DNA of 64,000 nt from assembly GCA_017506865.1 (NCBI GenBank), contig JAFCMP010000018.1, forward strand, positions 62,001 through 126,000. Direction: 5' to 3'. Made by a program: the position numbers and the translations under genes. Below the pieces are notes generated by a model. It saw nothing but the letters and a program-made list of their open reading frames with translations, was not told the origin of the DNA and made no database searches. Source of the DNA: Tribonema minus. Lineage: Eukaryota; Sar; Xanthophyceae; Tribonematales; Tribonemataceae. Of the stretch, positions 11,601-21,508 are shown one piece after another (within the stretch, counting starts at the first letter, position 1; each line of letters opens with the position of its first letter).

Positions 11601-14600
11601 GTGACAGGTGCTCTCAAGGTACTCGGGTCGTGCTGAACTTCAAGTGTTGTCTTACATTTGTGTCATGTGAGAGGCCAAGGCTTGCTCGTCTCGCTGCGAA
11701 GTGCAACTTCAAGTAGTACGCCATCTCGAGTCTCGCGCTGCGGTCGCCTCACAAGTCGACCTTGCGCTGTTGAAGTTCAACAGCTGCTTTTGACAAATGC
11801 GTTTGGTTGAGGAGTGAGCACACTCTTGCTTTTGCCCAGCGTAAAGCGCGCCTAGTCTGCTCTGCCGCCTCCTGCAATACACGCATGTTGAACTTCAACG
11901 ATTGATCTTCAACTGCGAACTGCATACCTTCGCCACAAGCGCCTCGCGCTCCTGCGACTGTGCGGACCGTATGCGACAATCTTGATCTCAACCCCCACGC
12001 CTCAATTTTTCATAAGACAGGAATTGCAGGAATGCATTCTGTTATGTGAGTGGACGTGAACTCTGTCCGTCATCGTGCGTGAGCCATGCGCTGCACATTT
12101 CTGTACCCACCCGTTGGGCTTCGATTGTTGCGTCTCGAAAATGGGTCAGTGGTGAGGCTACAACCCATGGTCGTCTTGCACGCAGAAGGGCACACAACCC
12201 CCCAGCAGCTGAGTGACCATGTAGCCTCTACGCTTGCACTTGCCAAGCCCTAAAAGTGCAAAAGTACTAGCAGCACTTCCTGGAGGTAATTGCACACGTA
12301 ACCCTACTTCCAAAACCTCGCTAGCCTTAGCCCTAGCCCTAGCTAGCGCAGGCCATACATACGTACCCTGCGGCTGAGCGGCTCTGGCTCTGCGGTCGCG
12401 TTGTCCAGGTCCTTGATTTTGACGTTCTTCTTCTGCACCGCGTTTGGGTTGGCCGTCTCGATGATCTGCACGGGGGAGGGAAGGGGGGGGGGGGGGGAGT
12501 TGATTGAGCGCATGGTGCAAACATGGCCTGCACCTGCACGAATCAGAAGAATTCATGAACATGATTCAGAAGAAATCATGTCCATCAATTCATCTCTCAT
12601 TAGGCGCCGCCTGCAGAAGGCCGGAAAAAAACAAAAAGGCATGTGCTGTTGGAGCCTGCTGCAGCATTTGCGATGAGCGCTGCAACATCATGCCAGCCTG
12701 CCCTGCACAAGTCAGACGCATTCACTTCTAACCATATGGCTTTCAGAAGCAGTTTGAACCCCTAGTGAAGGCACTGGCGGCACCGCGTGCATGCAGAGAC
12801 CGGCAGTCACAATCTTTACAGCACGTGCTGCTGAAGCTGCAGAGCAGTTGCAGTGCCTTGACAGTTGGCAGTAGGTAGGCCACCAACGAAAACGAAAACA
12901 GCAGCTCAAATTAGCACGCGTGGCTCAGTGCCACGCAAATTTGCGACGCGGGTATAACCCTCACCCTAATCTGATACTGACCCAGACACAACTGGCCGAT
13001 CAGCGAGCACAGCTGCTGCAGCACCATATTGAGCGCTGGAACATAACTGCGCCATCGTGATGAGCGCTGCGGCATCATGCTGAGCGCTGCTGCATGATGA
13101 GCACTGCTACAACATCACGATGAGCACTGCTGCGTAATGATGAGCGCTGACGCCGCTGACCTAACCCTCGCCCCAAAATAAAGATGCGACTTCGCAGGGG
13201 AGTCAAGCGTGCACATTTTGTTGAAGTCGGGCGCAGCAGTGCTCAACAACGTGACCCTGAGCACTGCTTGATGCAGTGCGCAGCGACGCTCTGATGCTCC
13301 GCACTCACCCCCTGGGTCCCCTTGAACTTGACGGTCTTCTGGTCTTCCAACGTTTCCTGGAAGGGGGGGAGCGAGAAGAACAGCGGGGCAACGGCTGTGT
13401 TCATGAGTGACAGTCCTCATCAAGTACGCCATGAAAAATGTAGGCGGGGCAAGAACCGTTTCCATTTCAAAAATCCAGACTCTTCCTTGGTTTTTTGTGC
13501 GTGTACTCCAAGCAGACGTTGGACTGCCCCCAAATGTACTCTACGCAGTCATCAGACTGGCGCACAAACGTACGCTAACCCCCGACGCGACGCGTGCACC
13601 CTAACCCTAACCCTAACCCTAACGTTTTATGCGCAGAGGACAGCGAGAAGAACAGCGGGGCAACGGCGGCGTTCATGAGTGACAGTCCTCATAACCGCTG
13701 AGGGGCAAGGTTAGGGTTGGCGGGTAGGGCTAGCGGCGCAGCCGTGACACCACCTGCCGAACAAGGGACCTAGCAGAAGCCCCATCGCTACAAGGCCGCA
13801 ACGCGCACCCCGCATCAATCTCTGCATGGTTGTATTACTCAAGGACTGCTCTGAGATCCAGCGCACAGGACTGCCCGGACCTGCGCTGGGCGCATTCGCA
13901 GGGGCACATGTGCCAACTTGAAGCTGAAGGAGCCGTGTAACAACACATCTCCGCACGCTCTGCGCCCCGGCCGCGCATTCGCCGTTCAACAGCAGGCGTG
14001 TGCGGCGCTGATGGCGGCACAGCCTCAACCCTATATGCTTGCGATTACGGCAACTTGTTTTGGATTTGCAATTTGCAGCACGCATCTCCAAAACCCTACA
14101 TTTCGACAATTTTACTCAAAAACCAGCGCGACCTCTAGATATCTGCCTGGAGTTGGACCCGCTGTAGCGCGGACGGCCACTTGAAGTTAGGATAGCCACT
14201 TGAAGTTGACAGTCCAGCAGGTGAAGAAGCCAAAACAGCAGATCTCAGCGTGCTGCGCTGAATAGGGCACACCACCGCACGCGCACCGCACACGCAATCG
14301 GCACCAATGCAGCGCGTGCTTGCGCGAAAGCACTGCTGCAGCGAATGGCGCATGCGTCGCTCAACAACAGGCGTGCGGCGCGCGCCGCGCATGCGCTCAG
14401 CAGCGCCGCAGCGCCTGCTCGCGCTCCGAGCACTGTTCCAGCTGACAGCGCATTCGCCGCTGAACAGCAGGCGTGCAGCGCGCGGTCGCCATGCACGCAG
14501 CAGGCGGGGCGGGCGCACAATACTCCTGACCTACCTTAAACGCCGTCCCCAACCCTAGTTCTTGCCGTTATCGTAGCCCTGCACCCCGGCACCTGCTTCA

Positions 14601-17600
14601 ATCAGGCTTGGGCGTCACTGTCCGGCTTGCCGCACGACGTTGCAGGCAGCGGAGCGCGCGCGATGCAGTTGTCTGGCAGCATTGCTAGTATCCAACACTG
14701 GGGATAAAAATTCATGCAACCGAAATACGAACCAACTGGCAACAAACTGCTCTTGTACATTTCTTGGACAAGAGTCCCTCCTGGTTTTGCTCTCCTGCCA
14801 GAGTTCTTGTTGTTGCTCGACTTGCACAGGCATTTGTGTGCGCATTCTACGCCGCACGCACGCATGAACGGGCAGCGGCGGCGCGCGCGCGGCACGACCC
14901 CGCTGCCCTCGCGCTGGCGCGGCAACAAGCAGCAGCGCTCAGGGCTGCCTGCTGCCCCCTCTGCACTGGCTCTGACGCTCCGCGGCCTTCGCGCTGCCCA
15001 GCCGCATGCGCGACAATCGCGCACACGCGCAGCTTGCGCGCCTGCAGTACCGCTGCTGAGGCGTGCTGAGCGCTGCCATCGCAGCGGCGGCTGTGTAGTA
15101 GCCTGCGCTTTAGGGGATGGCTGCAGGGTGACAGGTGGTAGCTACGGCGGCATCTGCTCATGTGGCGACGGCGGCGGCGCAGACGAGCCTGCTGCGGCAA
15201 TGTTGTCACATGTCACGTGGCTGCCGCTGCCGTTACTGTCAAGCGGCGGCAGCTGTCAGACGGCGGCAGCAGTGGCAGCGTCAGTGGCGCATCTAGCTGC
15301 GCATCTACATCACTCAGTGTGTCCGTAGCAGAAGGCTGAGTGCTGTCGACAGTTCGCTGCTCTGACCCGAGCACAGCTGTTTGTCGAGGTGGATGGCAGC
15401 GTGGCCGACAAGACGTGCTGAGCACTGTCATCGCAGCCTCAACGGTCCGCTGCTCTGGTTCTACATAGCGCAGCTGGTTGTCGGAGCGCCTGCCTAGATA
15501 GCGGGTGCAGGGCGCTGGCACGCGGCTCCCCTTTCACATGCCCCCTTCTCCCCCCCCCCTCTTTGCGTCCCCTCAGCAAACGTCCCCTGCTCAACACTGC
15601 GTACTGACGCGATCGAAGCCTTCCGTGTGCTACTTGCACCAGGTCAGCGCCGCAACAGTCCCTCCATGTAGACCTCTCGCCCCCCCCCCCCCCCCCCCCC
15701 GCATGCGCCCCCTTAGCACTGGTAACCATGCGCGTGAAACAGTCTGAGTTGCACCCGATTGCTCACACGCGCCTGCAGCAGTGCTCAGCAGAGCCTGCTG
15801 GCGCTGAGCATCGCTGCGCCTGTGACGCTGGTGAATTTGATCATTGCTCTTGATGAGTTGCATTTGATCATTGCTCTCAAGGCGTGCGCGTTGGCCTGCC
15901 TCGCCGCCGCAATGACGCTCCTCCATGGTCGGAGGCACGTCGCCGCCTTGAAGTGCTACACTACGCACCTGCAGCAGCGCTCAGTTATACGCTGCAGCAG
16001 CGCTCAGGTGAGGCTGCCTCTGAGCGATGTTGCTGTGGCCGCATTCAGAGGCACGTCACCGCCTTGAAGTGCTGCGCTACACAGCTGCTGCGGCAGCGCT
16101 CAGGAGAGGCTTCTGCTGAGGGATGTTGCTAAGCAAAATTGCTATGGCGCAGCCGCAGCATCGGTCAGGTGCGCACGCAGCGTACCTGCGCAGCTGTTGC
16201 CAAGGCGGCAGCCTTCATCGCGCTCATCATCTTCCTCCCCGCCGCGCCGCATGTCTACCGCTTCTGATACGCACTGTATGACGATGTCTGCAGCGACGCC
16301 TCATACTTGAACAGCATATGTTGCCACGGCGGCTTCGCTGTACATCCTGTGTGCACGCTGCCATCGTGAGTACACCTAAAACAAACAAATGTAGCCCGTA
16401 CCTGAGCGGCTTTTGCCAGAGCAGCAGCCTCAAAGGCCTTGGTGTGCGCCTCGTCATCCTCCCCCCCGCTGCCCCCCTCCTCCCCGGACTCCCCGTCCTC
16501 CCCCTTCTTGCCGCTCCACTGCGACTCCCGCGTGTTGCGCGCCTCCATGTCCTCCAGCGAGGTGATGTACTGCGTGGGCAAGGGGAGAGGGAAGGGGGGG
16601 GGGGGGGGTTGAGCAGCTGATGGGACAGCAGCAGGTGGTGGTAGCGGGGGGGGTTGACTGAGCCCATGGAAATAGGGCTGGTGGCCACGGGGGGGGGGGG
16701 GGTTGCGTGTTGCGCGCCTCCATGTCCTCCAGTGAGGTGATGTACTGCGCAAGTTCAGGGGGGCGGGGGACGTGGGGGGGGGGGTCAGCAGCTGATGGGA
16801 CAACAGCAGCTGGCTGTAGCGGGGGGGGGGGTTGAGCGGCTGATGGGATAACAGCAGGCGGCCGCAGCGGGGAGGTGATGTACTGCACGAGTTCGGGGGG
16901 GGGGGGGGACGGGGGGGGGAGGGGGGGGGGGTTGAGCGGCTGATGGGACAACAGCAGGTGGCCGGAGGGGGGGGTGGGGGAGTAACGAGCAGCGCTGATG
17001 AAAATACAGCAGGGCTGTGGCGCGGCGGCGTGCATGTTAGGTGTAGCATGCAGTGCGGTCATCTGCAGGGGAGTCAAGAAGAAGTAAATCGAGATTCATG
17101 CAAGAAAGAGTGCATTGAAGTGCACGGCTGCCTGAGCCCTGTGCGGATGCTGGGGGGCATACATACATGGGTTTGAACTTTCCACCAGGTGAACCACAAC
17201 GTCATGTAAAGCCCAGCACCATCGGAGTGAAGTAGGCAGTGACGAGATGTCCTTGGGTATGAGATTCAAGCGCAGACGCCAGTGCAGCAGCTGAATGGCG
17301 ATTTCGGATACCAGACTTGTCTTGCAGGCATGCTCTTGCAATCTCTGACTGAACCGTCGCCGCCGACCTCCCTTTGCGTCGACAACAAAAGGCAAAGGGT
17401 GTCACAGGTCGACGGCTTTATTCAGTTACATCATCTGCCATCATCCTGTCACTCACGCTTCTGCGGGCGCCGCCACGGCCGCCGCGCTTGCCCTTGTTCA
17501 CTCCTGAATTGCAGCAAAGCAGGTCAGATCAAGCAGTAATAAGTCAGCTTGGCGCAACCATGGAGGATCTGATCTATGGCAGACCACCGAATGGTAGCAG

Positions 17601-17750
17601 CATGAATGGTGAGTGCACAGAGGAGGGCACTGGGGGTGAAGTGCACAAGTCAAGACCGACTACAAAAATCAACGTAGCACAGCTGGAGAGAGATCGCAGA
17701 TCATGGAGACCAGAACCCTCTGGATCACTTATCCGCTTACCTCTGCCCAT
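5660..17750 (-). CDS. PDAP1/HASPP28 (PP28)-domain protein fused to a C-terminal SAP motif, 316 aa
   Basis: Ten exons on the minus strand join without a frame break: 17750-17741, 17503-17457, 16569-16402, 13356-13309, 12465-12367, 10683-10549, 9774-9631, 8249-8100, 7022-6933, 5719-5660. After exon 1 (phase 1) every junction is phase 0. Exons 1-2 give a basic Gly/Arg N-terminus like that of PDAP1. Exon 3 starts YITSLEDMEARN, as at the family's YTSPEEI site, then becomes acidic. Exons 4-5 hold GIIETANPNAV and LSRR; exon 6 holds YLKLHAAGKTDEARTDMERL, the PP28 hallmark. Exon 7 is an acidic E/D run and exon 8 a Lys/Ala-rich linker. Exons 9-10 form a SAP motif (MNPTKVKELLKERGEGL, then GTKKDLIDRLL). 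PP28 proteins are casein-kinase substrates; SAP motifs bind AT-rich DNA or chromatin. A nuclear role is inference. Homology of the core is strong. Exon 7 has an alternative in-frame donor at 9588 that would add 14 residues. Confidence 0.88.
6264..6305. repeat. Interstitial telomere-type tract (CCCTAA)n
   Basis: Seven near-perfect CCCTAA units, one with an inserted C, in PP28-SAP intron 9. Confidence 0.95.
6688..7740 (-). repeat. Echoes flanking the SAP exon (7022-6933)
   Basis: Downstream in gene sense, at 6765-6688, is a nearly full exon copy (KLSPVEMKKMSATKV ... ERGEGLQ) with a short internal deletion and a damaged donor. Upstream, copies at 7445-7385 and 7740-7673 keep only the acceptor side (CCAGAAACTGGAGAAGCTGA type). 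Confidence 0.8.
8358..8410 (-). repeat. 5'-edge echo of PP28-SAP exon 8
   Basis: It repeats the acceptor and first codons of exon 8 (the GCGGAATGCAGGAAAGC type) followed by matching upstream intron sequence, decayed. It lies upstream of the exon in gene sense. Confidence 0.6.
8640..8662. repeat. Interstitial telomere-type tract (TTAGGG)n
   Basis: Nearly four perfect units in PP28-SAP intron 7. Confidence 0.95.
8960..9375 (-). repeat. Three 3'-edge echoes of PP28-SAP exon 7
   Basis: Copies at about 9375-9310, 9175-9147 and 8995-8966 (gene sense) repeat the acidic 3' end of exon 7, each ending GAAAGCGACGAG followed by a donor-like GTATTA, GTAAAG or GTAATG. The intact exon itself has GTGCTT at this position. 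Confidence 0.75.
9905..9957 (-). repeat. 5'-edge echo of PP28-SAP exon 7
   Basis: It matches the acceptor and start of exon 7 (CTGCAGAAAACGTCGGAGTC ... GCGCAGCTGACGGAGGAG) and lies upstream of it in gene sense. Confidence 0.7.
10128..10475 (-). repeat. Three 3'-edge echoes of PP28-SAP exon 6
   Basis: Copies at about 10475-10412, 10290-10238 and 10170-10128 repeat the last 40-60 nt of exon 6 (CGCGCGCGCCGCGAGGAGCAGG). The first two keep a TATGTA-type donor region (GGTATGTAGG); the third loses it. All lie downstream of the exon in gene sense. Confidence 0.8.
10795..11446 (-). repeat. Five 5'-edge echoes of PP28-SAP exon 6
   Basis: Copies at about 10852-10795, 10983-10923, 11122-11058, 11303-11243 and 11446-11388 each repeat the CAG acceptor and the first 55-60 nt of exon 6 (GAGCGCGAGGCGCTGGAGGC onward, to HYLKLHAA). 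They are spaced about 125-185 bp apart. None contains the exon's 3' half. This is the largest echo series in the window and all copies lie upstream of the exon in gene sense. Confidence 0.9.
13020..13150. repeat. Degenerate short tandem repeat in PP28-SAP intron
   Basis: A string of units resembling ATCATGATGAGCGCTGCTGC, 20-30 bp each, with drift. No coding content. Confidence 0.6.
13370..13692. repeat. Duplicated intron segment upstream of PP28-SAP exon 4
   Basis: A 50-bp block (GCGAGAAGAACAGCGGGGCA ... GTTCATGAGTGACAGTCCTC) occurs at about 13370-13422 and again at 13638-13690. It directly precedes the exon-4 acceptor in gene sense, so it is the intron part of an acceptor-side duplication. 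Confidence 0.8.
13598..13622. repeat. Interstitial telomere-type tract (CCCTAA)n
   Basis: Four perfect units in PP28-SAP intron 3. Confidence 0.95.
16183..16246 (-). repeat. 3'-edge echo of PP28-SAP exon 3
   Basis: It matches the last 60 nt of exon 3 (acidic GAGGATGACGAG, then GCTGCTGCTCTGGC) and a CAGGTACG donor, with indels. It lies downstream of the exon in gene sense. Confidence 0.7.
16597..16960. repeat. 5'-edge echoes of PP28-SAP exon 3 among G-homopolymers
   Basis: Copies of the acceptor plus the start of exon 3 lie at about 16760-16709 (GCGCAGTACATCACCTC onward, 45 nt of exon) and 16895-16872. They are embedded in several copies of GTTGAGCGGCTGATGGGACA and G-runs of 10-15 nt. In gene sense the G-runs are C-runs that act as, or mimic, the polypyrimidine tract. 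Confidence 0.75.
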
Positions 17751-18114
17751 GATCACGTGATATCAAAGTCAGAACTGGCTACAGGCTCGGCCACGCTGCG
17801 GATCGGTGTCCTATGAACACACACCCCTGGAGAGCTCGAGCACTGCCACAACTTCCCAAAACTTCAACTTTTCGTGAAGACTTCTTTTTTCTTCCTTTTT
17901 TTTTGCCAATTTTGCACATGTAGGTATGGACTTGTATGTAGTAGCTACTGAACTTCACGAGGTGCGTGTTTCCAACCACCCTCAATTGCCTTGTAATGAG
18001 ATCTGCATTGTGCATAACCATGCTGGTGGGACATTGTCTGTGCAAGTGTGTGACGTTACCTCATGCTGCTGGCAATGCAAGTCCTATGTATTGCAGCTTC
18101 TACCATAGTACAAG
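17751..18114 (-). promoter_or_regulatory. 5' flank of the PP28-SAP gene, duplicated at 37490-37757
   Basis: These bases lie immediately upstream of the PP28-SAP start codon and are conserved in inverted copy in the right palindrome arm, with substitutions and indels. I see no certain TATA element. Conservation may reflect only shared ancestry; its role as promoter is inferred from position. Confidence 0.5.
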
Positions 18115-18221
18115 GGAATGATCTACGACGGCGTGCGTCATACCATGCAACCCCAATGCAAGTAGGGCAAGCCATGGTGAATGCGGCATTCGGGTTGTAG
18201 ATCAGTGGTCATAACCTTCGG

Positions 18222-19330
18222 TCAATCAAGCAGGGTTTGAGGCAGTGCATCATCGTGGGTTGTGGGCATAGCATCGAGTGGGGTACGGCGACTCGATGCA
18301 TCGCACAAAGAGGCAGACATGCACGCATGCGGATGTTCATGCGATGATGACGTAGAACATGACTCACTGCACAGGTACGGCGCAGCACGGTGACGGTGAA
18401 GGGGGACACGAAAGAGAGAGCGGGACCGCAGACCATGGGTAACAGGATACATCAACCATTCCAGCGCCCTCCTGACTACGCGTGCACGCACTCGGAATGT
18501 GCACCCACTCCAGTTTCTTGATCCTATATGCTTTACTATGAGCACGGGAATGTCTGGGCCAGCAAAATGGCGGGGCAGAGACTGGGCCATCTGTTGCACT
18601 GCATTGGTATTGTCCAGCGTCGTCACATGCCCTGAATAACCTACTTGTCCACCAGGGAGGCGATAAACTTTCATGATCGGCAAATATAAGCATATGCATA
18701 GCCGTTCCAAGTATGTGAGGTCGGACAGTTCAGGGGGGCATGGTTCAAGTACCATATGGTTCTCAACGCTGAAGACTGCTGGCATGACAGCACTCGATGG
18801 GCGCTGTCGGTATGCGTTGTATGGACCTATGCATTCACTACAGATGAAAACTGCTGGACGAACGAAAGGGGTATTGTTGTGCATAGATTGCTGGCGCGGG
18901 TGAAGCATTCAATGACGCGTTCGTGTCGATTATGTTGCGATGACTTGCAATGATTGCAGCTCTTTCAATGGATTGCCTCTCTTGTTCAGCGGCCACCCTC
19001 TGTGCGCGTTGGTGCAGAGAAGCATTGATGCCTCTCAAAGCAGCTGCCCTGGCACGCTCTGCAGCAAGTCGCTGCTCACGTTGCTGTGGTGTCTCTCGCG
19101 CACGAGCATCAGACTGCCTAGCACGATGCGCAGCGAAATGTTGCTCACGTTGCTCTGGTATCTCTCGCACAGTCCGCCTAGCACGTCAACAGCAAGCCAT
19201 TGCTCACGTGGCGCTGGGCTTTCCCAAAGACCGCCTAGCACGGTCAACAGCAAGCCTTTGATTTCGCTGCTCTGTCGCGGTGACCACGACTAGGCACTCT
19301 TTCCACCTCTTCGCTTACGACGTTGCTGCT
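18222..19330 (-). pseudogene. Helitron-type replicase N-terminal fragment (DUF6570-like region), decayed
   Basis: Read on the minus strand, the 5' part (19330-18850) encodes repeated motifs of the type RARETPQQREQRLAAERAR, typical of the N-terminal repeats of Helitron proteins. The following part (about 18850-18440) has PCPPELSDLTYLERLC, PGGQVGYSGHV, LPRHFAGPDIPVLIV and VVRRALEWLM, which fit the cysteine-flanked domain preceding the Helitron Rep/helicase. The Rep (HUH) and helicase domains are absent, and upstream the frame is broken. It is a truncated, immobile remnant. Confidence 0.72.
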
Positions 19331-19365
19331 CTGTTGCGACGGCCGATGAAAAGCTACTTCTGCTC

Positions 19366-19370
19366 GCTGC

Positions 19371-19401
<31 letters not shown>
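19366..19401. repeat. GCT trinucleotide tract
   Basis: About twelve consecutive GCT/CTG triplets in non-coding DNA. Confidence 0.9.
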
Positions 19402-19405
<4 letters not shown>

Positions 19406-19707
19406 CTGTCGCCGACTGCGCCTCGCTTTGGTTTGGTGATTTTGGTTTTGAAGTTCGCCTTTTTTATGAGGACAGAAAAACTTGGAACTTTAAACACCAT
19501 CCCTTAGTGCCGCGCACGAAGTAGAAGGCGTGCGCACGGCGCGCGCTCGCTCCCGCTCGCTCGCGACCGTTGACGCCCGCCGACAATCGTTGTCATTGGG
19601 ACACTTTGAAACTGTCACACGATGTGTACATTCGTACAGCAAGTTCAGATACCACTCATTTGGGGTTTTTCGCGCCCTGAGCGAGAATTGATAAAAAGTA
19701 CAGTCGC

Positions 19708-20652
19708 ACAATGCAATTCAACATCTTCAGAGCGGTCAGGGAAGGCAGAGCACAAAGATCAATGGGCTAGGCGATAATCGGCGAGCACTGTATCAAATAT
19801 TTGTAATCACATTCAAAACGCAAGATTCTAAGAAGGCCTGGAATAGCCCTTGAATACATCAACAACAATAACTTGAAGGCAACAGATTCACACTGACGTA
19901 TAAAAAAAAAAGATGCTGTTGCAGCCAGCATGTGCTCTACTAGCGCAACTGTTGAAAGCATTGCACTTTGGAGGAGCGACATGGCATCATGATGCCTACT
20001 CCATGCTATTCCTAACTGTCCCTCCCCCGGCATCATACATGATCACGCTGGGACGATGCACGCCATTGCACGCATTGCCTATACACCAAAAACTCAGGTC
20101 ACAGCACGATACATATATGCAAAAAATGACAGCCAATCTGTGTGCCGCAGCACGCATCCATGCTTGCGCTAGCACGGCGGTGTGGGGCAGCGCGCAAGCA
20201 CTGTTTTGCCGCTGGGGCTGAACTTGCTCCTTTGACAGCAGCCGCGGGGGCTTCAAGGGTTCACCTGGAGCGCGCAGTGCGTAGGCACGAAGGAGCACAA
20301 TGGAGTTCAAGTTGAGTGACGTGCCACGTTCTTGCAAGCTGAATGAGCGCGCTCGAGATGGCGCATGTCTGTGTCGAAGTCATCAGCTGCGCACTGCGGA
20401 ACGCATCTGGTGATTGAAGATACCAGGGTGAAGCGAATGGACGCGACACACGGTGTGCAGCGCTCGAATTGTGAGGTCTTGAAACATGAAAATGCGCATG
20501 ACAACCTGCTATTCAGTGCATACCTACCCGCCTCTGCGTACCCTGCCAGTGGTTATGACAGAAAGCAGATGAGGGAGCACCATTGCAATGGCAAACCTCA
20601 CTGGACAGTGCCCAAAGCCCTTTGGAAGCAGGATTTGGGACTTTCTGTATGA
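19708..20652. other. Non-coding or decayed block shared by both palindrome arms
   Basis: It is conserved in inverted copy at 36500-37440. Short open frames survive in both copies (plus-strand KLSDVPRS and NLLFSAYLPASAYPASGYD; the right copy has RLSDVPRP and LLFSAYLP), but each is broken differently. I cannot identify it; it may be an old transposon piece or the 3' end of gene A/B. Confidence 0.5.
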
Positions 20653-20854
20653 GCGCATGCGGTTTTGTCATGATTCAGTCTCATGAGGGCTGAGCATTTT
20701 AAGTTGCCAGGGCCCATTTGCAAGTTGTAGCGACTTGAGAGTGCCCACTGCAGCAACGCTCACCAGACCCTGCCCATGGCGCCAGCAGCCACAACAGCAA
20801 CAACAGAAACTATATCAAAAGAGTATCACTTGAGTAGTGGGCTTTGTCCCATGC

Positions 20855-21410
20855 CTACCTACCCGCTCCAGTTGAACGCTGCCGCCTGCCCTTCACCTGC
20901 CGTTTTGCCAACAAGAGCGCACACACTTGGCCACCGGCACTCATCATGGCTGTACAGCACGCCAGATCTTAAACGAGCGAGCGCCGCTTTCAAAAGTAAT
21001 GCGTGTACGTAACCTACCCCTTGCCTACTTACCGGGGCCCACAGCAGGCTGAGGCATATGCCAGATCTCAGACGAGAGAGCACCGCTTTATAAGGTAGTG
21101 CTCTACTTACCAAGGCCCACTGCAGGCTGCTAGTCCGCCTCCCACGCGCCGTCATTTACCCACGACAGCGCACACAGGTTGCCGCTGGCGGTCTTGCCGA
21201 GGTACGACATGCCAGATCTCAGATGAGAGAGCACGGCTTCAAAAGTAGTGTTGCCCATGCCAGACCTACCCTATACCTTCCCACCCACCCCTGCCTACTC
21301 GCCAGGGCCCACCGCAGGCTACTGCCGTCCACCTCCAATCGCCGTCATCGACCCACGACAGCGCAAACACTTGGCCGCTTGCAGTCACGACAGCATACGA
21401 CATGCCAGAT
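20855..21410 (-). repeat. Four 3'-edge echoes of gene A exon 6
   Basis: Copies at about 21410-21296, 21225-21105, 21075-21030 and 20965-20855 repeat the 3' part of exon 6 (ATGTCGTA onward, CTGTCGTGGG, ending TGGGCCCTG) and a donor-like GT. Each unit is preceded by a conserved intronic GAGAGATCTGGC-like sequence. All lie downstream of the exon in gene sense; some contain stops. Confidence 0.85.
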
Positions 21411-21508
21411 CTCTCACGAGAGAGCACCACTTTCTGATAGTGCTTGGTACCCAAACCCTGTACCTACCCTGCCGCACATCATACCTACCCTACCCCCTGC
21501 CTACTCAC

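Larger units (their letters stand above)
18115..19707. other. Left-arm-specific insertion (about 1.6 kb)
   Basis: Aligning the two palindrome arms, homology breaks after TAGTACAA at about 18114 and resumes at ATGCAATTCAAC at about 19708. In the right arm the two sides are separated by only a few bases (about 37441-37450). The segment carries a Helitron-like pseudogene and a GCT tract (19366-19401). The ends do not show the A/T target and CTRR end expected for a simple Helitron insertion, so it may be nested or an incomplete deletion. Confidence 0.7.

Noticed and set aside
14714..15328. 204-aa plus-strand frame in PP28-SAP intron 3
   Set aside because: GC-rich DNA with GCTGAGCGCTGC repeats; no conserved motif, and overlapping open frames of similar length exist on both strands.
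16255..17077. 264- and 207-aa Pro-rich open frames on the minus strand
   Set aside because: They consist of C-runs translated as poly-Pro around PP28-SAP exon 3 and its echoes; only exon 3 (16569-16402) is supported.
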